Positions 9,057 through 18,028 of a stretch of DNA of 64,000 bases are shown piece after piece (within the stretch, counting starts at the first letter, position 1; each line of letters opens with the position of its first letter). Below the pieces are notes generated by a model, which saw only the letters and a list, made by a program, of their open reading frames with translations, had not been told where the DNA came from and did no database searches. The stretch lies in contig NZ_JAQIVI010000034.1 of the NCBI RefSeq assembly GCF_028618695.1, positions 1 to 64,000 of the forward strand, written 5' to 3'. Origin of the DNA: Natrinema soli (GTDB lineage: Archaea > Halobacteriota > Halobacteria > Halobacteriales > Natrialbaceae). The position numbers and the translations under genes were made by a program.

Positions 9057-9314
9057 TTAATTATTATTCAGTTCTATAGACTTGATTAATGTACAGTGCA
9101 AGTCAGAATAGCTGGTACTGGTACCAGAGTACGTGGCGCCCAGTTCATTCAGTCTGAAATTCTTGTGCAAGGCTGAACGTAGTGAGGTCCTCGATACGAT
9201 TTTGTCGTCTCTTTCCTCAGGTAGTACCACGGCTTCGGTGGGATCGTCACATCGTCCATACCAGAGTTCCGCTGTAACGCCGTTTTCCTCGAGTCCGATC
9301 ATCCACTGGTTCAT
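9057..9314 (-). CDS. Hypothetical small protein
   Basis: 85 aa starting MNQWMIGLEENGVTAELWYGR. An AGGAGGG ribosome site sits seven bases before the ATG, which supports real translation. The first 45 residues are acidic and haloarchaeal in character; the last part is Ser/Asn-rich and may be a shifted or truncated tail. No motif is recognised. Confidence 0.45.
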   Translation of the reverse strand: MNQWMIGLEENGVTAELWYGRCDDPTEAVVLPEERDDKIVSRTSLRSALHKNFRLNELGATYSGTSTSYSDLHCTLIKSIELNNN

Positions 9315-9489
9315 TTCGCCCTCCTGTGGGGGTTCGATCGGTTCGACCGTGGGTTCGATTATTCCAGCGTCCCAGTGGAAAATGGGGGAGGGCTCTCGCG
9401 TTTGTTACGCGTCATCATGACCAACCTATTTCAACTGGAGCTGATGGAAAGTCGCCGACAGCGGTACGTCTGACGTGTGGCAGACGTGT

Positions 9490-9687
9490 TAGTCGGAGGT
9501 ATCGACAAGCCCGCGCTCGACCGAATACAGCTCGACGTTACGCTTATCAAGAGCGAGCAGTAGTCGGATCCGATCGTTCTGATCCCGCGAGAGCCGTGAC
9601 AAGTCTCGAACTACGACAACCGAGACGGCGCCCTCGCTAACGTGACGTCGGAACTCGTCGTACTTCTCTCGACTCCCGTCAAACCCA
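9490..9687 (-). pseudogene. Serine recombinase (resolvase) fragment
   Basis: The minus-strand frame reads EKYDEFRRHVSEGAVSVVVV, then RDLSRLSRDQNDRIRLLLAL and VELYSVERGLVDTSD before TAA at 9490-9492. VVVVRDLSRLSRD is the resolvase catalytic-domain strand and helix that carries conserved Arg residues. The N-terminal serine region is missing. It is fused head-on to a PadR fragment at about 9688. Confidence 0.65.
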
Positions 9688-9888
9688 CTCGAGCAGTACT
9701 ACGAAGGCGAGATCCACCACGGACGGCTCTATCCAAATCTCGATACGATCGTCGACAAGGGCCTCGTCGAGAAAGGAGAAACTGATCAACGGACGAATAT
9801 TTATACGCTCACGGCCCGCGGTCGCCGCGAGATCGAGGCACGTCGGGACTGGGAAGACCAGTACGGGGGCGAGCTACTATCAGAGTAG
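9688..9888 (+). pseudogene. PadR-family regulator, C-terminal fragment
   Basis: 67 codons (LEQYYEGEIHHGRLYPNL onward to ELLSE and TAG) nearly identical to the last two thirds of the intact PadR at 20362-20649. The N-terminal part is missing. The similarity continues past the stop to 9995, including the last codons of the antisense Orc1 remnant, so a roughly 308-bp direct duplication of the padR-orc1 junction is preserved here. Confidence 0.8.
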
Positions 9889-9995
9889 TAGACGATCGAC
9901 ACAATGGGCCAACAGACGGCTCCTAACCCGCGTCTATACCATAATTCCGAGTTCTTTCAACGCGATCTCCCGAATCTCGTAGACAGGTTTGTACT
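9688..9995 (+). repeat. 308-bp direct repeat (copy 1) of 20449-20756
   Basis: Covers the 3' part of padR, the 50-bp spacer and the 3' end of the convergent orc1 remnant. It is about 94 percent identical by eye and co-linear without gaps. It shows that the padR/orc1 pair existed twice and that this copy was cut on both sides. Confidence 0.8.
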
Positions 9996-10349
9996 TAATG
10001 GAATGGGACAACGTCTAGGGAAAGGTAAACGGCTGGTGGGGGAGACGACCGTGACCTCTTGTCACTAGCAGGGAACACAGGTGGGCGCTGTTTAACAAAT
10101 CCTTGCGCTCCTACAGCGAGTCCCGTTATCAATAAACAATAGGCAACCGGCAACGGATTTCCGACTAAGAGGACAGGGATCCTCGAGAGGAATCTATCGT
10201 GTCGAAAGGGCAGGTGGGGTGACGGCAGGGGGGTGCAGACAACGCGTCGGGCGCATGCCATTTAGTGTGATGGATCCCTGCCGTATTACCATTCATTACC
10301 CTCATTGGTGATAAAATTATACCCTAACGAGTCAGGTGTAGGCAGAACG

Positions 10350-10670
10350 GGGTTCCCCAAGTCGTCGATAGCACTGAAAAGCTACGTCAGGGCAGGGGTA
10401 ACCGACATAGCTCAATCCTCCTTGCTGGGGGTTGAACCGGGGATGTCCACCTGCCCCTGCATATAGACCATGTTACTGTGCCACAATAAGTCCTCAGGTG
10501 AGTGTCGCGCTCAAGTGGGTCGCTATTCGCGGGATACGGAGCCTGTATCCCGCTCTCATGGGGCAATAATGATCTACTTTCATCAATCGCCCACTCTTTG
10601 CGTGGCCTATCTGGTTGTATTTACCAAATCTACTGAAGTGATAGAAAGGTTTTGGCCCTACATAGGTTTA
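10350..10670 (+). ncRNA. Candidate structured non-coding element, copy A
   Basis: Sequence similarity to 22625-22955 is strong over about 320 bp although no reading frame is shared. Near the 5' side AGCTA...TAGCT encloses an internal loop. Next comes a second stem (CCTCC/GGGGG here, perfect CCCCCTGCAGGGGG in copy B), with the wobble pairs expected of conserved RNA structure. A block CCTGCATAT-GA-CATG-TACTGTG-CACAAT follows. Strand and function are not known; it could also be a DNA element. The remainder of 9996-10822 holds no supported gene. Confidence 0.4.
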
Positions 10671-10822
10671 CTGCAGATATTGAACTGAGTGTATGCAGAG
10701 TTGAGTTCGGTGACCGAGATAATCGGTATCCTTGAATAAGAAAGTGCAACCAAAATACGGCAATGTACTGAGACCGCAAAATATTCAATAGATTATGAAA
10801 TCAACATCATATGTACACTATA

Positions 10823-11190
10823 ATGTCGGTATTATTCAACAGAGGTGCGACCAGCGAAAGTGAGACAACCGAAGTCATCGATGCTGGGGAGTTCGCATTC
10901 AATGAAGCTGGCCTCAAGACACCAGCTGAGTTCATCGGATACGAAGAAAGTCTCGAGAGATCATACGACCAGCTGAGCGATTTGACCTCTTCCGACTATA
11001 TCTTGAGCCCGACTTGGGCTTCTCTTCAGATGAACGGAGTATGGTTAGATATTCTGTACTTGCTATCGCCGCGAGTGCGAGTCTGATTAGTGCCTCTGTG
11101 CTTGGGCTACTTCCGATCTCTGACTTGGCACTCAGCACGCCCATTCTCACTCTCTTCAGTCTCGTGCTGTACATCCCCAAACTCAGCACA
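10823..11190 (+). pseudogene. Frameshifted membrane protein interrupted by an ISH3 end
   Basis: The frame from ATG 10823 gives MSVLFNRGATSESETTEV and an acidic soluble part to about 11010. A second frame then encodes a hydrophobic region (RYSVLAIAASASLISASVLG, then LFSLVLYIPKL). Joining the two with one indel near 11000 gives a small protein with two membrane spans. The second frame runs into the ISH3 left end at 11190. No family is recognised. Confidence 0.5.
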
Positions 11191-11526
11191 TCACAAAGCC
11201 GGTTAGTTGAGACATCTGCTTGCTGCGAATGTACCTAGCAAACAGCAGCAAGCAGACAATGAAATCTATGAGAAGCACTCCTTAACTTTCTCGTCAAGTG
11301 AATTGACGAGGAAATTCTCTTGATTTCAGCGATAATGCTGAAATCGATGCTGAAGATATCTACGAGGTCCTTGTTGGCGCATGCGACGATGGGACCTCGG
11401 TCTCTAAGCTCTGTGAGAACAGCACAGACTCACCTCATGAAAACATGGTTCTGTACCACCTCCGCGAGAAATTTGGCCGTGAGTCAGTTGAACGAGTCGG
11501 GAATGCGCTTCTCCAGAGAAGACTGA
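11190..11526 (+). mobile_element. Left end of an ISH3-family element with decayed transposase N-terminus
   Basis: Starts with CACAAAGCCGGTTAGTTGAG and a 13-bp inverted repeat (GTCTGCTTGCTGC ... GCAGCAAGCAGAC), then a decayed frame reading LNFLVK, stop, IDEEILLISADNAEIDAED and IYEVLVGACDDGTSVSKLCE. These match the N-terminus of ISH3-type transposases. The frame ends near 11526, so only the 5' third remains. The same left end recurs at 13025-13150. Confidence 0.7.
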
Positions 11527-11533
11527 TCCGCAG

Positions 11534-12943
11534 TTATCGAAGCCCGGTTAGCGTCGTGTACGCGTAGAAGTTCGAAGTTGAGCTTCGATCACGCGCCCAA
11601 ATGCCTTCGACCACCTGAAACTCTCCACTGTCATACGGCCACTCGGGACCCTCGTTGAAGGATCCGCGATCGTACGTCTCATCAGCAGAGACGAGGATTA
11701 TATATTCCTCACTGGCCTCGAGGTCATGCTCGATCTGGAAGGTATCTTCGGGACCGAGGTCGGAGACATCTTTCGTCGCGAGCGTGTTGCCGAGTCCGTC
11801 AGCAATCTCCGCCGTATCGACTCCGGTCGTCTGCTCGGAAAGCGTCAACTCGAGTCCCGCGAGGTCTTCTTGGACCACGATCCGAACGCCGCTCGGTCCC
11901 GTCTGATCCTCGGAGACTCGCGTATCGGCAGACCGGTCCACAGTTCCGCTTTCATCACCATCATCATCGTCCGAGAGTGCGGTGATCGTGGTGTACGCGT
12001 AGAAGCTTGAGCTTGAGCTTCGATCACGCGCCCAGATGCCTTCGAGAACTTGGAAGGAGCCACCGTCATACGGCCAGTCGGGATCTCGATTGTAGGAACC
12101 ACGGTCATAGGTCCCATCAGCGCGAATGAGGACGATATACTCATCGCCGGCTCTGAGATCGTGCTCGATCTGGAAGGAGTCACCAGAACCGAAGTCAGAG
12201 AGGTCTTTTGTCGCAAGTGTCTCACCGCGTCCGTCGGCGATTTCAGCGGTGTCCGCTCCGGTGGTGTTTTCGGAAATTGTCAGCTCGAGCCCTGACAGAT
12301 CTTGTTGGACCGTGATACGTACCCCACTCGGCGTCGTCGTGTCCGGGGTCGTTCGCGTGTCAGCAGGTCGATCAACAGTTCCCTCGCCATCATCGCCGTC
12401 ACCGTTGCCGTCACCCTCGAGAAGCGCAGTGATTGTGGTGAAGGAGTAGAAGTTTCCAGTGGAGCTGCGGTCGCGGGCCCAGATCCCTTCGACGACCTGG
12501 AACTCGCCACCATCGTACGGCCAATCGGGGTTCTGATCGTAACCGCCGCGATCGTACGAGTCCTCGGCGTGGACAAGGACAATGTACTCTTCGTCAGCGT
12601 AAAGGTCGTGCTCGATCTGGAAGGTGTCTTCGGGACTGAGGTCGGAAACGTCTTTCGTCGAGAGTGTGTTGCCGAGTTCGTCAGCAATCTCCGCTGTATC
12701 GACTCCAGCCGTCTGCTCGGAGAGCGTCAATTCGAGTCCCGTGAGGTCTTCTTGGACCATGATCCGGACACCACTCGGCCCCGTCTGATCCTCGGTGACC
12801 CGTGTGTCGGCGGGTCGGTTTACAGTCCCACCTTTTCTGGTTTCGTCTACAGTTTGGGAAGTCCCTGAGACGGACGAAGCAAGCCCACTTGTTGCAAACG
12901 CCACACCCGTTGCCAGCACAGATCGCCGTTTCCATTGCGTCAT
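11534..12943 (-). CDS. Tat-exported protein with three tandem copies of a beta-rich domain
   Basis: 469 aa. The N-terminus MTQWKRRSVLATGVAFATSG is a twin-arginine signal. Three repeats of about 140 residues follow (near 43-170, 190-320 and 340-469). Each opens with RPADTR or RSADTR, contains GVRI-VQ-DL-GLELT-SE, DTAEIAD, DTFQIEHDL, EYI-LV and SYDRG, and ends with WPYDGGEFQVVEGIWARDRS. Repeats 1 and 3 are the closest pair, and acidic linkers separate the units. It is probably an extracellular or surface binding protein; the domain has no function I can name. It lies between two ISH3 left ends in the same orientation 1.84 kb apart. Confidence 0.85.
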   Translation of the reverse strand: MTQWKRRSVLATGVAFATSGLASSVSGTSQTVDETRKGGTVNRPADTRVTEDQTGPSGVRIMVQEDLTGLELTLSEQTAGVDTAEIADELGNTLSTKDVSDLSPEDTFQIEHDLYADEEYIVLVHAEDSYDRGGYDQNPDWPYDGGEFQVVEGIWARDRSSTGNFYSFTTITALLEGDGNGDGDDGEGTVDRPADTRTTPDTTTPSGVRITVQQDLSGLELTISENTTGADTAEIADGRGETLATKDLSDFGSGDSFQIEHDLRAGDEYIVLIRADGTYDRGSYNRDPDWPYDGGSFQVLEGIWARDRSSSSSFYAYTTITALSDDDDGDESGTVDRSADTRVSEDQTGPSGVRIVVQEDLAGLELTLSEQTTGVDTAEIADGLGNTLATKDVSDLGPEDTFQIEHDLEASEEYIILVSADETYDRGSFNEGPEWPYDSGEFQVVEGIWARDRSSTSNFYAYTTLTGLR

Positions 12944-13024
12944 CTATCCCAACAATACCTTTCATCTCATAAATGATTTCTGATCAGAGAGTATGATAGA
13001 GATATATAGTCCTATCACCGGTAC

Positions 13025-13150
13025 CCCACAAAGCTGGTTAGTTGAGACGTCTGCTTGCTGCGAATGTGCCTAGCAAACAGCAGCAAGCAGACAATAAAAT
13101 CCACGAGGATCATCTCCTCGTATAAAAATTTCTCAGGTTGATCTATCCGC
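13025..13150 (+). mobile_element. ISH3-family left-end remnant, second copy
   Basis: CACAAAGCTGGTTAGTTGAG plus the same 13-bp inverted repeat as at 11190 (about 75 of 81 bases match). It is followed by IHEDHLLV and a stop, the very start of an ISH3-like transposase. The remainder of the element is gone. From 13151 to about 13324 nothing is recognisable. Confidence 0.65.
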
Positions 13151-13324
13151 CGTTGGGGTGATAAGTGTTCGAGTGAGTGAAACTCACCTGTAAGTAGTGG
13201 AGGAAATCACCAGTCAGCAGTCTACTACACCTGAGTATAACCCGGCAGGCGGGAGATATCTTCTGCGGTAGCTGTGCGTCGAGGCGAACACCGATCATCA
13301 ACCTCGTAGATATTTGTTTCGCGC

Positions 13325-13853
13325 TTTAGCTACTCACCTCGGGAGGATCAAATGGTTCGTTCCGTGTGAGCATATAGAATATCCATACCAGCATCTTGCG
13401 AGCTGTTGCAACGATCACAATCTGATCGTTCTTTTTCCGTTTCAGTCGTGTATAGAAATTCCCGAAGTACCCTCACACCGAACCGCGATCCGTGCCGACT
13501 GCACGAGGGCCCAGCGCAACGCGTCTGGGGCCTCTTTGCTGATGCTCCCATGGAGTTCCATTTTTTCCCGATTGGTACACCACGGGATCCAATCCACCAT
13601 AACCCATCACCTCCTTGTTAGTATCGAACCGCTTGATCTCACCCAACTTCACCACGATCACTGCAGCCGTCGTCTGCTCAACCCCTGGAATCGTCAGCAG
13701 CAGCTGCGCTGATGGCGATTCCAACACCCGCTGTTCTATCTTCTCCTCCAGCATTTCGATTTGTTCATCTACTTCATCGATCACCGCCAGATGAGCCTCG
13801 ATAATCGCCTGGTCCGGACTGCTCAAAGAGAGTTCCGTCAGGAATTCCGACAT
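13325..13853 (-). pseudogene. IS110-family transposase, C-terminal half, frameshifted
   Basis: The minus frame 13473-13853 contains LLLTIPGVEQTTAAVIVVKL and FDTNKEVMGYGGLDPVVYQS, the transposase_20 signature of IS110 enzymes. After GTPWE the frame slips; the true tail (DALRWALVQSARIAVR, then KRKKNDQIVIVATARKMLVW) continues in other frames to about 13325. The N-terminal DEDD catalytic half is absent. Confidence 0.8.
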
Positions 13854-13908
13854 CGATCCCAGTTAGTTAAAATGAATTGGTCAGGCCCTAACTACGAGAT
13901 CAATCCCG

Positions 13909-14967
13909 TTAGTCGTCAGTTGGATCCGATGAGTCGAAGTCATCCGTCGACCGGGTGTGTGACTCCTCGCTAAGTCCGGAAACACTCCGTCGTGCACTGG
14001 CCATCCAGTCTTCGATATTCTCCGCAACGTAATCCTTGCTTCCCCAGCCAACGCCGATGGCAACCGCCAGTGCCAGCGCCACTCCGAGCGCGCCGAAGAA
14101 CGCTGCCACTGCCGCTGTGAAGAGCGTTGTCAACACGGTTGTGCTGAAGCCGATCGTATCCAGTGCGATCGTGATCGTGATATAGTAGACGAACAGTTTT
14201 ACGCCGAGTCCAGCCAGTGTCGTCAGCCGGGTTGCGTCAACATTGGCGACGATATCCTCGAGAGCATCTGCCACGAAGACGCCAATGACTAGCACGAGCA
14301 GACCACCGATTAGGGCTGGAACGAAGGCCGCAAAGTCGTTCAAAAGTTGTGAGAGGGCCGTGATACCAAGTGCATCCGCTGCAGTCAACAACGTGAAGAA
14401 GTAAACAGCGTACTCAACGAGTTTCCCAGTAGCGGTTCCGATGCCGCCAACGGAGGTGGTTACATCTTCTAATGGTGTCCCCCGAATATGGGTGCGAAGC
14501 CCGAAGCCTCTGACGATTCCTGCGACGATGTCACCAAGTCGTTGACCAATAATGAAACCAATAACGAGGATGATCGCGGCCGAGAAGATGACCGGGAGGA
14601 ACGCGCCAATCTCTGAAAGCGATTCCGAGAGAATTTCGATTCCGAGTACGTCAGCCGCAGCGAGTGCAGCGTAGAAATACACGATATATGCAACGAGCGT
14701 GCCGATTGCGCTGGCGATACCACCGTCGGTATCAGTATCGCTTTCGAGCGGTGTGCCCCGAGTATGTTCTGAGAGGCCGATACCCTCAAGGATTCGGGTA
14801 GTAACACCCCCGATAATTCGGCCGAGGATCCAGCCGATCAAGAGGATAATAACGGCACCGAAGATCGCGGGAATAAATGCGATGATGTTTGCGATGGTTT
14901 CCTCAAGGAAACCAGGAACCTGTGCTTGGAGTATGGTATGACCGCTAGGTACTGTTTGTGAGGACAT
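13909..14967 (-). CDS. Multi-helix membrane protein with TM_helix repeats (mechanosensitive-channel-like)
   Basis: 352 aa from ATG 14967 (the longer frame to 15249 adds an unconvincing N-terminus). Three similar units each pair hydrophobic helices with a short basic/Gly loop: FGAVIILLIGWILGRIIGG, FSAAIILVIGFIIGQRLGDI and GGLLVLVIGVFVADALEDI. The first two end in the same turn (HTRGTPLE, HIRGTPLE). This repeat is the conserved TM helix found in CmpX/MscS-related proteins. The C-terminal tail is acidic and Ser-rich. The likely role is a membrane tension or small-solute channel; there is no MscS beta domain. Confidence 0.75.
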   Translation of the reverse strand: MSSQTVPSGHTILQAQVPGFLEETIANIIAFIPAIFGAVIILLIGWILGRIIGGVTTRILEGIGLSEHTRGTPLESDTDTDGGIASAIGTLVAYIVYFYAALAAADVLGIEILSESLSEIGAFLPVIFSAAIILVIGFIIGQRLGDIVAGIVRGFGLRTHIRGTPLEDVTTSVGGIGTATGKLVEYAVYFFTLLTAADALGITALSQLLNDFAAFVPALIGGLLVLVIGVFVADALEDIVANVDATRLTTLAGLGVKLFVYYITITIALDTIGFSTTVLTTLFTAAVAAFFGALGVALALAVAIGVGWGSKDYVAENIEDWMASARRSVSGLSEESHTRSTDDFDSSDPTDD

Positions 14968-15906
14968 TGGTATTGTTTCTCGCCATATCCAGAGACAATC
15001 ACTGCCACTGGATGCACTTCCAATATTTAACGTTAGGAAGGTAAATATATCGGATCGGGTTGGAATAAATATGTGAACTATCTGTCCGCTACGGTGGGAG
15101 ATATCCGGAACAGCATGAATTATGATAATACAGTCCCATGTTGGGGCAAGCGGTTCACGCGGCATGCGTAGAGGACGATACCAACACGCTCGAGCCATGG
15201 CTGTGTTCGAGGCGAATCCAGCTGGCAACCAACATGATCCGGTGTTCACAAGCCGCTACGTCCTTGCCGAGCTCGTGACTGTGCTCCTCTATCGCGAGAA
15301 ACGCGTGCGCGAACAAGCACAATTGATCCAGCCGTTCGATTGCTGTTTGCCCTCGTGAGTTTCCTATTGCGGAATCTGTAGCTGATCGTCCGGTGGGGCG
15401 TGCTCGCCTCGACGCGGCGGGCGAGCACTGCCCGTCTGGTTCCGCTTCGAGGTGTTCCGTGAGTGGATCGATCACGCTCTCGACAAAACACTGCTGCGGA
15501 AGTGGAAGGCACCGACCAACGGTGTCGGGATTCCGTCGATGTATGATAGGCTGGACGCGGGCTGAACAGGCCCGCGTCCAGCAATCGCCTTTCTCATGAG
15601 CGACCGCTCTGACTCTTCCTGTTGAGACCGGCGCTCTCACCAGCAAATGGTCTCTCTTGGAAAAAGAAACTTCCCAACTTTGCTCTCAAAATTAGGAACG
15701 ATGGGAACTACCGACTTTGAATGGGAAGGTCATAATTGACCCACATTCTCCAAACGGTGAATCTGAACTCTCGCTCTCGATGTTTCGGGACGGGGGAGAA
15801 CAGTATGCAAGGAGTGTCACGAACCGATCGCGTTCCGGACGGGGTCGAATAGGACCGCGAAAAGTCGAACGGGAGGGGAAAGGCCGTTCGGCGGCCGAGA
15901 CCGGGG
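14968..15906. other. Intergenic region, no gene supported
   Basis: About 940 bp. Overlapping ORFs on both strands between 15120 and 15650 have the Arg/Ser/His-rich composition of shadow frames. The sequence looks like coding DNA that has lost its frame, but I could not assign it. A GC-rich inverted repeat (CTGGACGCGGGC ... GCCCGCGTCCAG) at about 15550-15581 may be a terminator or IS end. Confidence 0.45.
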
Positions 15907-17064
15907 TTAGATTTCGAATACGTCCTCGTCCGGGGTTGGTTCTTCGTAGGTTGTAACCTGCTCTTTCGCGTACTTGCGGGGCCCTTTTCGGGGCTGGAAC
16001 GTGGGCATCACCTTCTCGGCGAACCACTCAAGCGACTGATCCCATTTGTATCGGGGAAGCCCCCAATCATGATGGTTAATCACTAGGTTCCCGAACGGGC
16101 CGATTTCGTCGTAGAGAGCCTCAATCTGCTCGATACAGTCCTCGGGTGAGCCGATGATAAATGGAAAGTTCTCAATCATCCACTCAACGGTCAACTCGTC
16201 TCTCGACTGTTCCTCGTCGGTCTTCACCAAATCGGTGAGACCGATATCGAACAGGTACTGGTAGTAGTTCTCAGCACCCTCTTTAATATCCTTGACCGCC
16301 TGTTCTTTGCTCTCGGCGACGTAAATCTCTCGGGCGATACACCAGTCCTCGCGAACATCGTCGGGGTCGCGGCCGGTGTCTTCTGCCGCCTCGTCGATCG
16401 CCTCGCCCATCTCCTTGAGACTCACCGCAGCGGGGTTATCGGGGGCGTACATCGGGGAGAAGCTGATACTGATCGGCCGGTGGCCGCCCTTCACCGCGTT
16501 GTAATACGTACTCTGCGACGTCAGTCCGGCGACCGAAGAAACTGGATCGTCCTGTAACGTCGGGAACTGGATCATCCGATCCTCGTACGAGTAATACTCG
16601 CCGTCGTAATCCGTCGGCTCCTCGGCCTCGAGGTACGTCTCTATCACGTCGACCGCCTCCCACATCCGCGGTTTTTGATCGTCACCGTCGGCGTTGAACA
16701 TGATCATATCGCTCATAAGTGCACCGGCACCGTACCCGAGTATAAGCCGCCCGTGACACAACTGATCGAGGAAGGCCGCTCGTTCGGCGACCGCAAACGG
16801 ATCGTGGATATCGTACGGCAGGTTCACCGTCGCGGGCATCAGCTTAATTGTGTCCGTCGCCTCCGCCATTCGAGCGAGCATGAGCTCCGGCAGGGGAACC
16901 GTCTCGTGGCCGCCGCTGTGATGTTCTCCGACCCAATACTCATCGAACCCTAGCCGGTCTGCCAGTGCCGCTTCCTCGACCAAGCGATCGAGGCCGAGTG
17001 TCCAGTTGAAATTTGGGCGCCACGCTGGCTGGGCAAATATGCTAAAATCTAGCTTGATGGGCAT
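15907..17064 (-). CDS. LLM-class flavin-dependent oxidoreductase (luciferase-like monooxygenase)
   Basis: 385 aa TIM-barrel flavoenzyme. Typical elements are LDFSIFAQPAW at the first strand, EEAALADRLGFDEYWVGEHH near residues 30-50, LMPATVNLPYDIHDPFAVAE, and GRLILGYGAGAL binding the reduced flavin phosphate. C-terminal FIIGSPEDCIEQIEAL is the usual late helix. It would oxidise an organic substrate with FMNH2 or F420H2; the substrate is not evident. It stands alone with AT-rich sequence on its promoter side. Confidence 0.9.
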   Translation of the reverse strand: MPIKLDFSIFAQPAWRPNFNWTLGLDRLVEEAALADRLGFDEYWVGEHHSGGHETVPLPELMLARMAEATDTIKLMPATVNLPYDIHDPFAVAERAAFLDQLCHGRLILGYGAGALMSDMIMFNADGDDQKPRMWEAVDVIETYLEAEEPTDYDGEYYSYEDRMIQFPTLQDDPVSSVAGLTSQSTYYNAVKGGHRPISISFSPMYAPDNPAAVSLKEMGEAIDEAAEDTGRDPDDVREDWCIAREIYVAESKEQAVKDIKEGAENYYQYLFDIGLTDLVKTDEEQSRDELTVEWMIENFPFIIGSPEDCIEQIEALYDEIGPFGNLVINHHDWGLPRYKWDQSLEWFAEKVMPTFQPRKGPRKYAKEQVTTYEEPTPDEDVFEI

Positions 17065-17601
17065 TCTCTAGCACCGAACCTAGGTATAGTATATCTGTAT
17101 AAAAGCTTATGGCCATATTTCTGCTATTTGTGTCTACTCTTTCGGTACGTGTTTATCCCCAATACGACGATATTTACTAGATCATCTTGGTGAAAGCTAC
17201 TAGGCTGTGAGGGATAATGATTGTAGATTTTAGTATATCATTGTTAGCAAGAATAGTTTATAAGGTAACTCTAGATACGACGTAAATCGTCCGTCCCACT
17301 GTCTAGCGTTTTATTTCCCTGAGATTAGACAGGGTTTCTAATATCTCTATCTCGTGAAAATTGGTTGAAACGGGTGATTTATCGCGTTCTGAGCTGAAGG
17401 GGGCTAAACACATATGATCGATATATTTCGAGTGTAGAGCACAACCACTTCTCTCCTCAAGGCACTAAATGAGGGTATAGAATCATCGCTCTTGTGAAGG
17501 AGATTGTTGGTAACCGCGATTAGCGGTCAGGGCCGATCGTAAAACCACCCTCATAGCTGCTCAGATCGATAACTTGATCGGCGCTCGATGAACTCCGTGC
17601 T
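17065..17601. other. Intergenic region
   Basis: About 540 bp of AT-rich sequence between the LLM gene and a short hypothetical gene. I see no repeat, RNA gene or convincing ORF. Confidence 0.5.
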
Positions 17602-17952
17602 GTGTCGAAACCACCAGATGGCCCTCCACCAACAAGGTGCTTCAGAAGAGCGAAGGAGATAGTAGCCTCCGCCTCGCAGGTGAGCGACGGAACACTTTCG
17701 AACAGTTCCACTACGATTGCGGTTTGTGACCAACCAATCGCTGCACTGCTAGCAGCACTCGATGAAAGTGACGGGGAGATGGACGGGGTCAGCCATGCGC
17801 TCGAGGAATCCCTCGGGCGTGAGTTGTCCGATGGATTCGACCGGAGCGAAATTGCTCGGCTAGCGTTCCGTGTTGGTATTGAAACGACAGCGCCAGAGAA
17901 GATGGGAAAGTTGAGTGACGCTATCGGCAAACACGCTCAGCAGAACATCTAA
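17602..17952 (+). CDS. Hypothetical acidic protein
   Basis: 116 aa from GTG 17602. The second half has strong haloarchaeal codon use and an acidic helical composition (DESDGEMDGVSHALEESLGR, then RSEIARLAFRVGIET). The N-terminal 30 residues are less convincing, so the true start may be internal. No family is recognised. The antisense ORF is a shadow. Confidence 0.5.
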   Translation: MSKPPDGPPPTRCFRRAKEIVASASQVSDGTLSNSSTTIAVCDQPIAALLAALDESDGEMDGVSHALEESLGRELSDGFDRSEIARLAFRVGIETTAPEKMGKLSDAIGKHAQQNI

Positions 17953-18028
17953 CGCAACCGTTTGCGTTTATATTTGTGTTTACGCGTTCGTGTTCGTTTT
18001 ATTGTTGGTCTCTAAAACTGTTAATTAC

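Noticed and set aside
9995..10261. 88-aa minus ORF
   Set aside because: Cys/Pro/His-rich composition not seen in haloarchaeal proteins, no start signal and no motif.
15155..15646. 163-aa minus ORF and a 78-aa plus ORF in the same place
   Set aside because: Neither has native codon use or motifs; probably decayed DNA.
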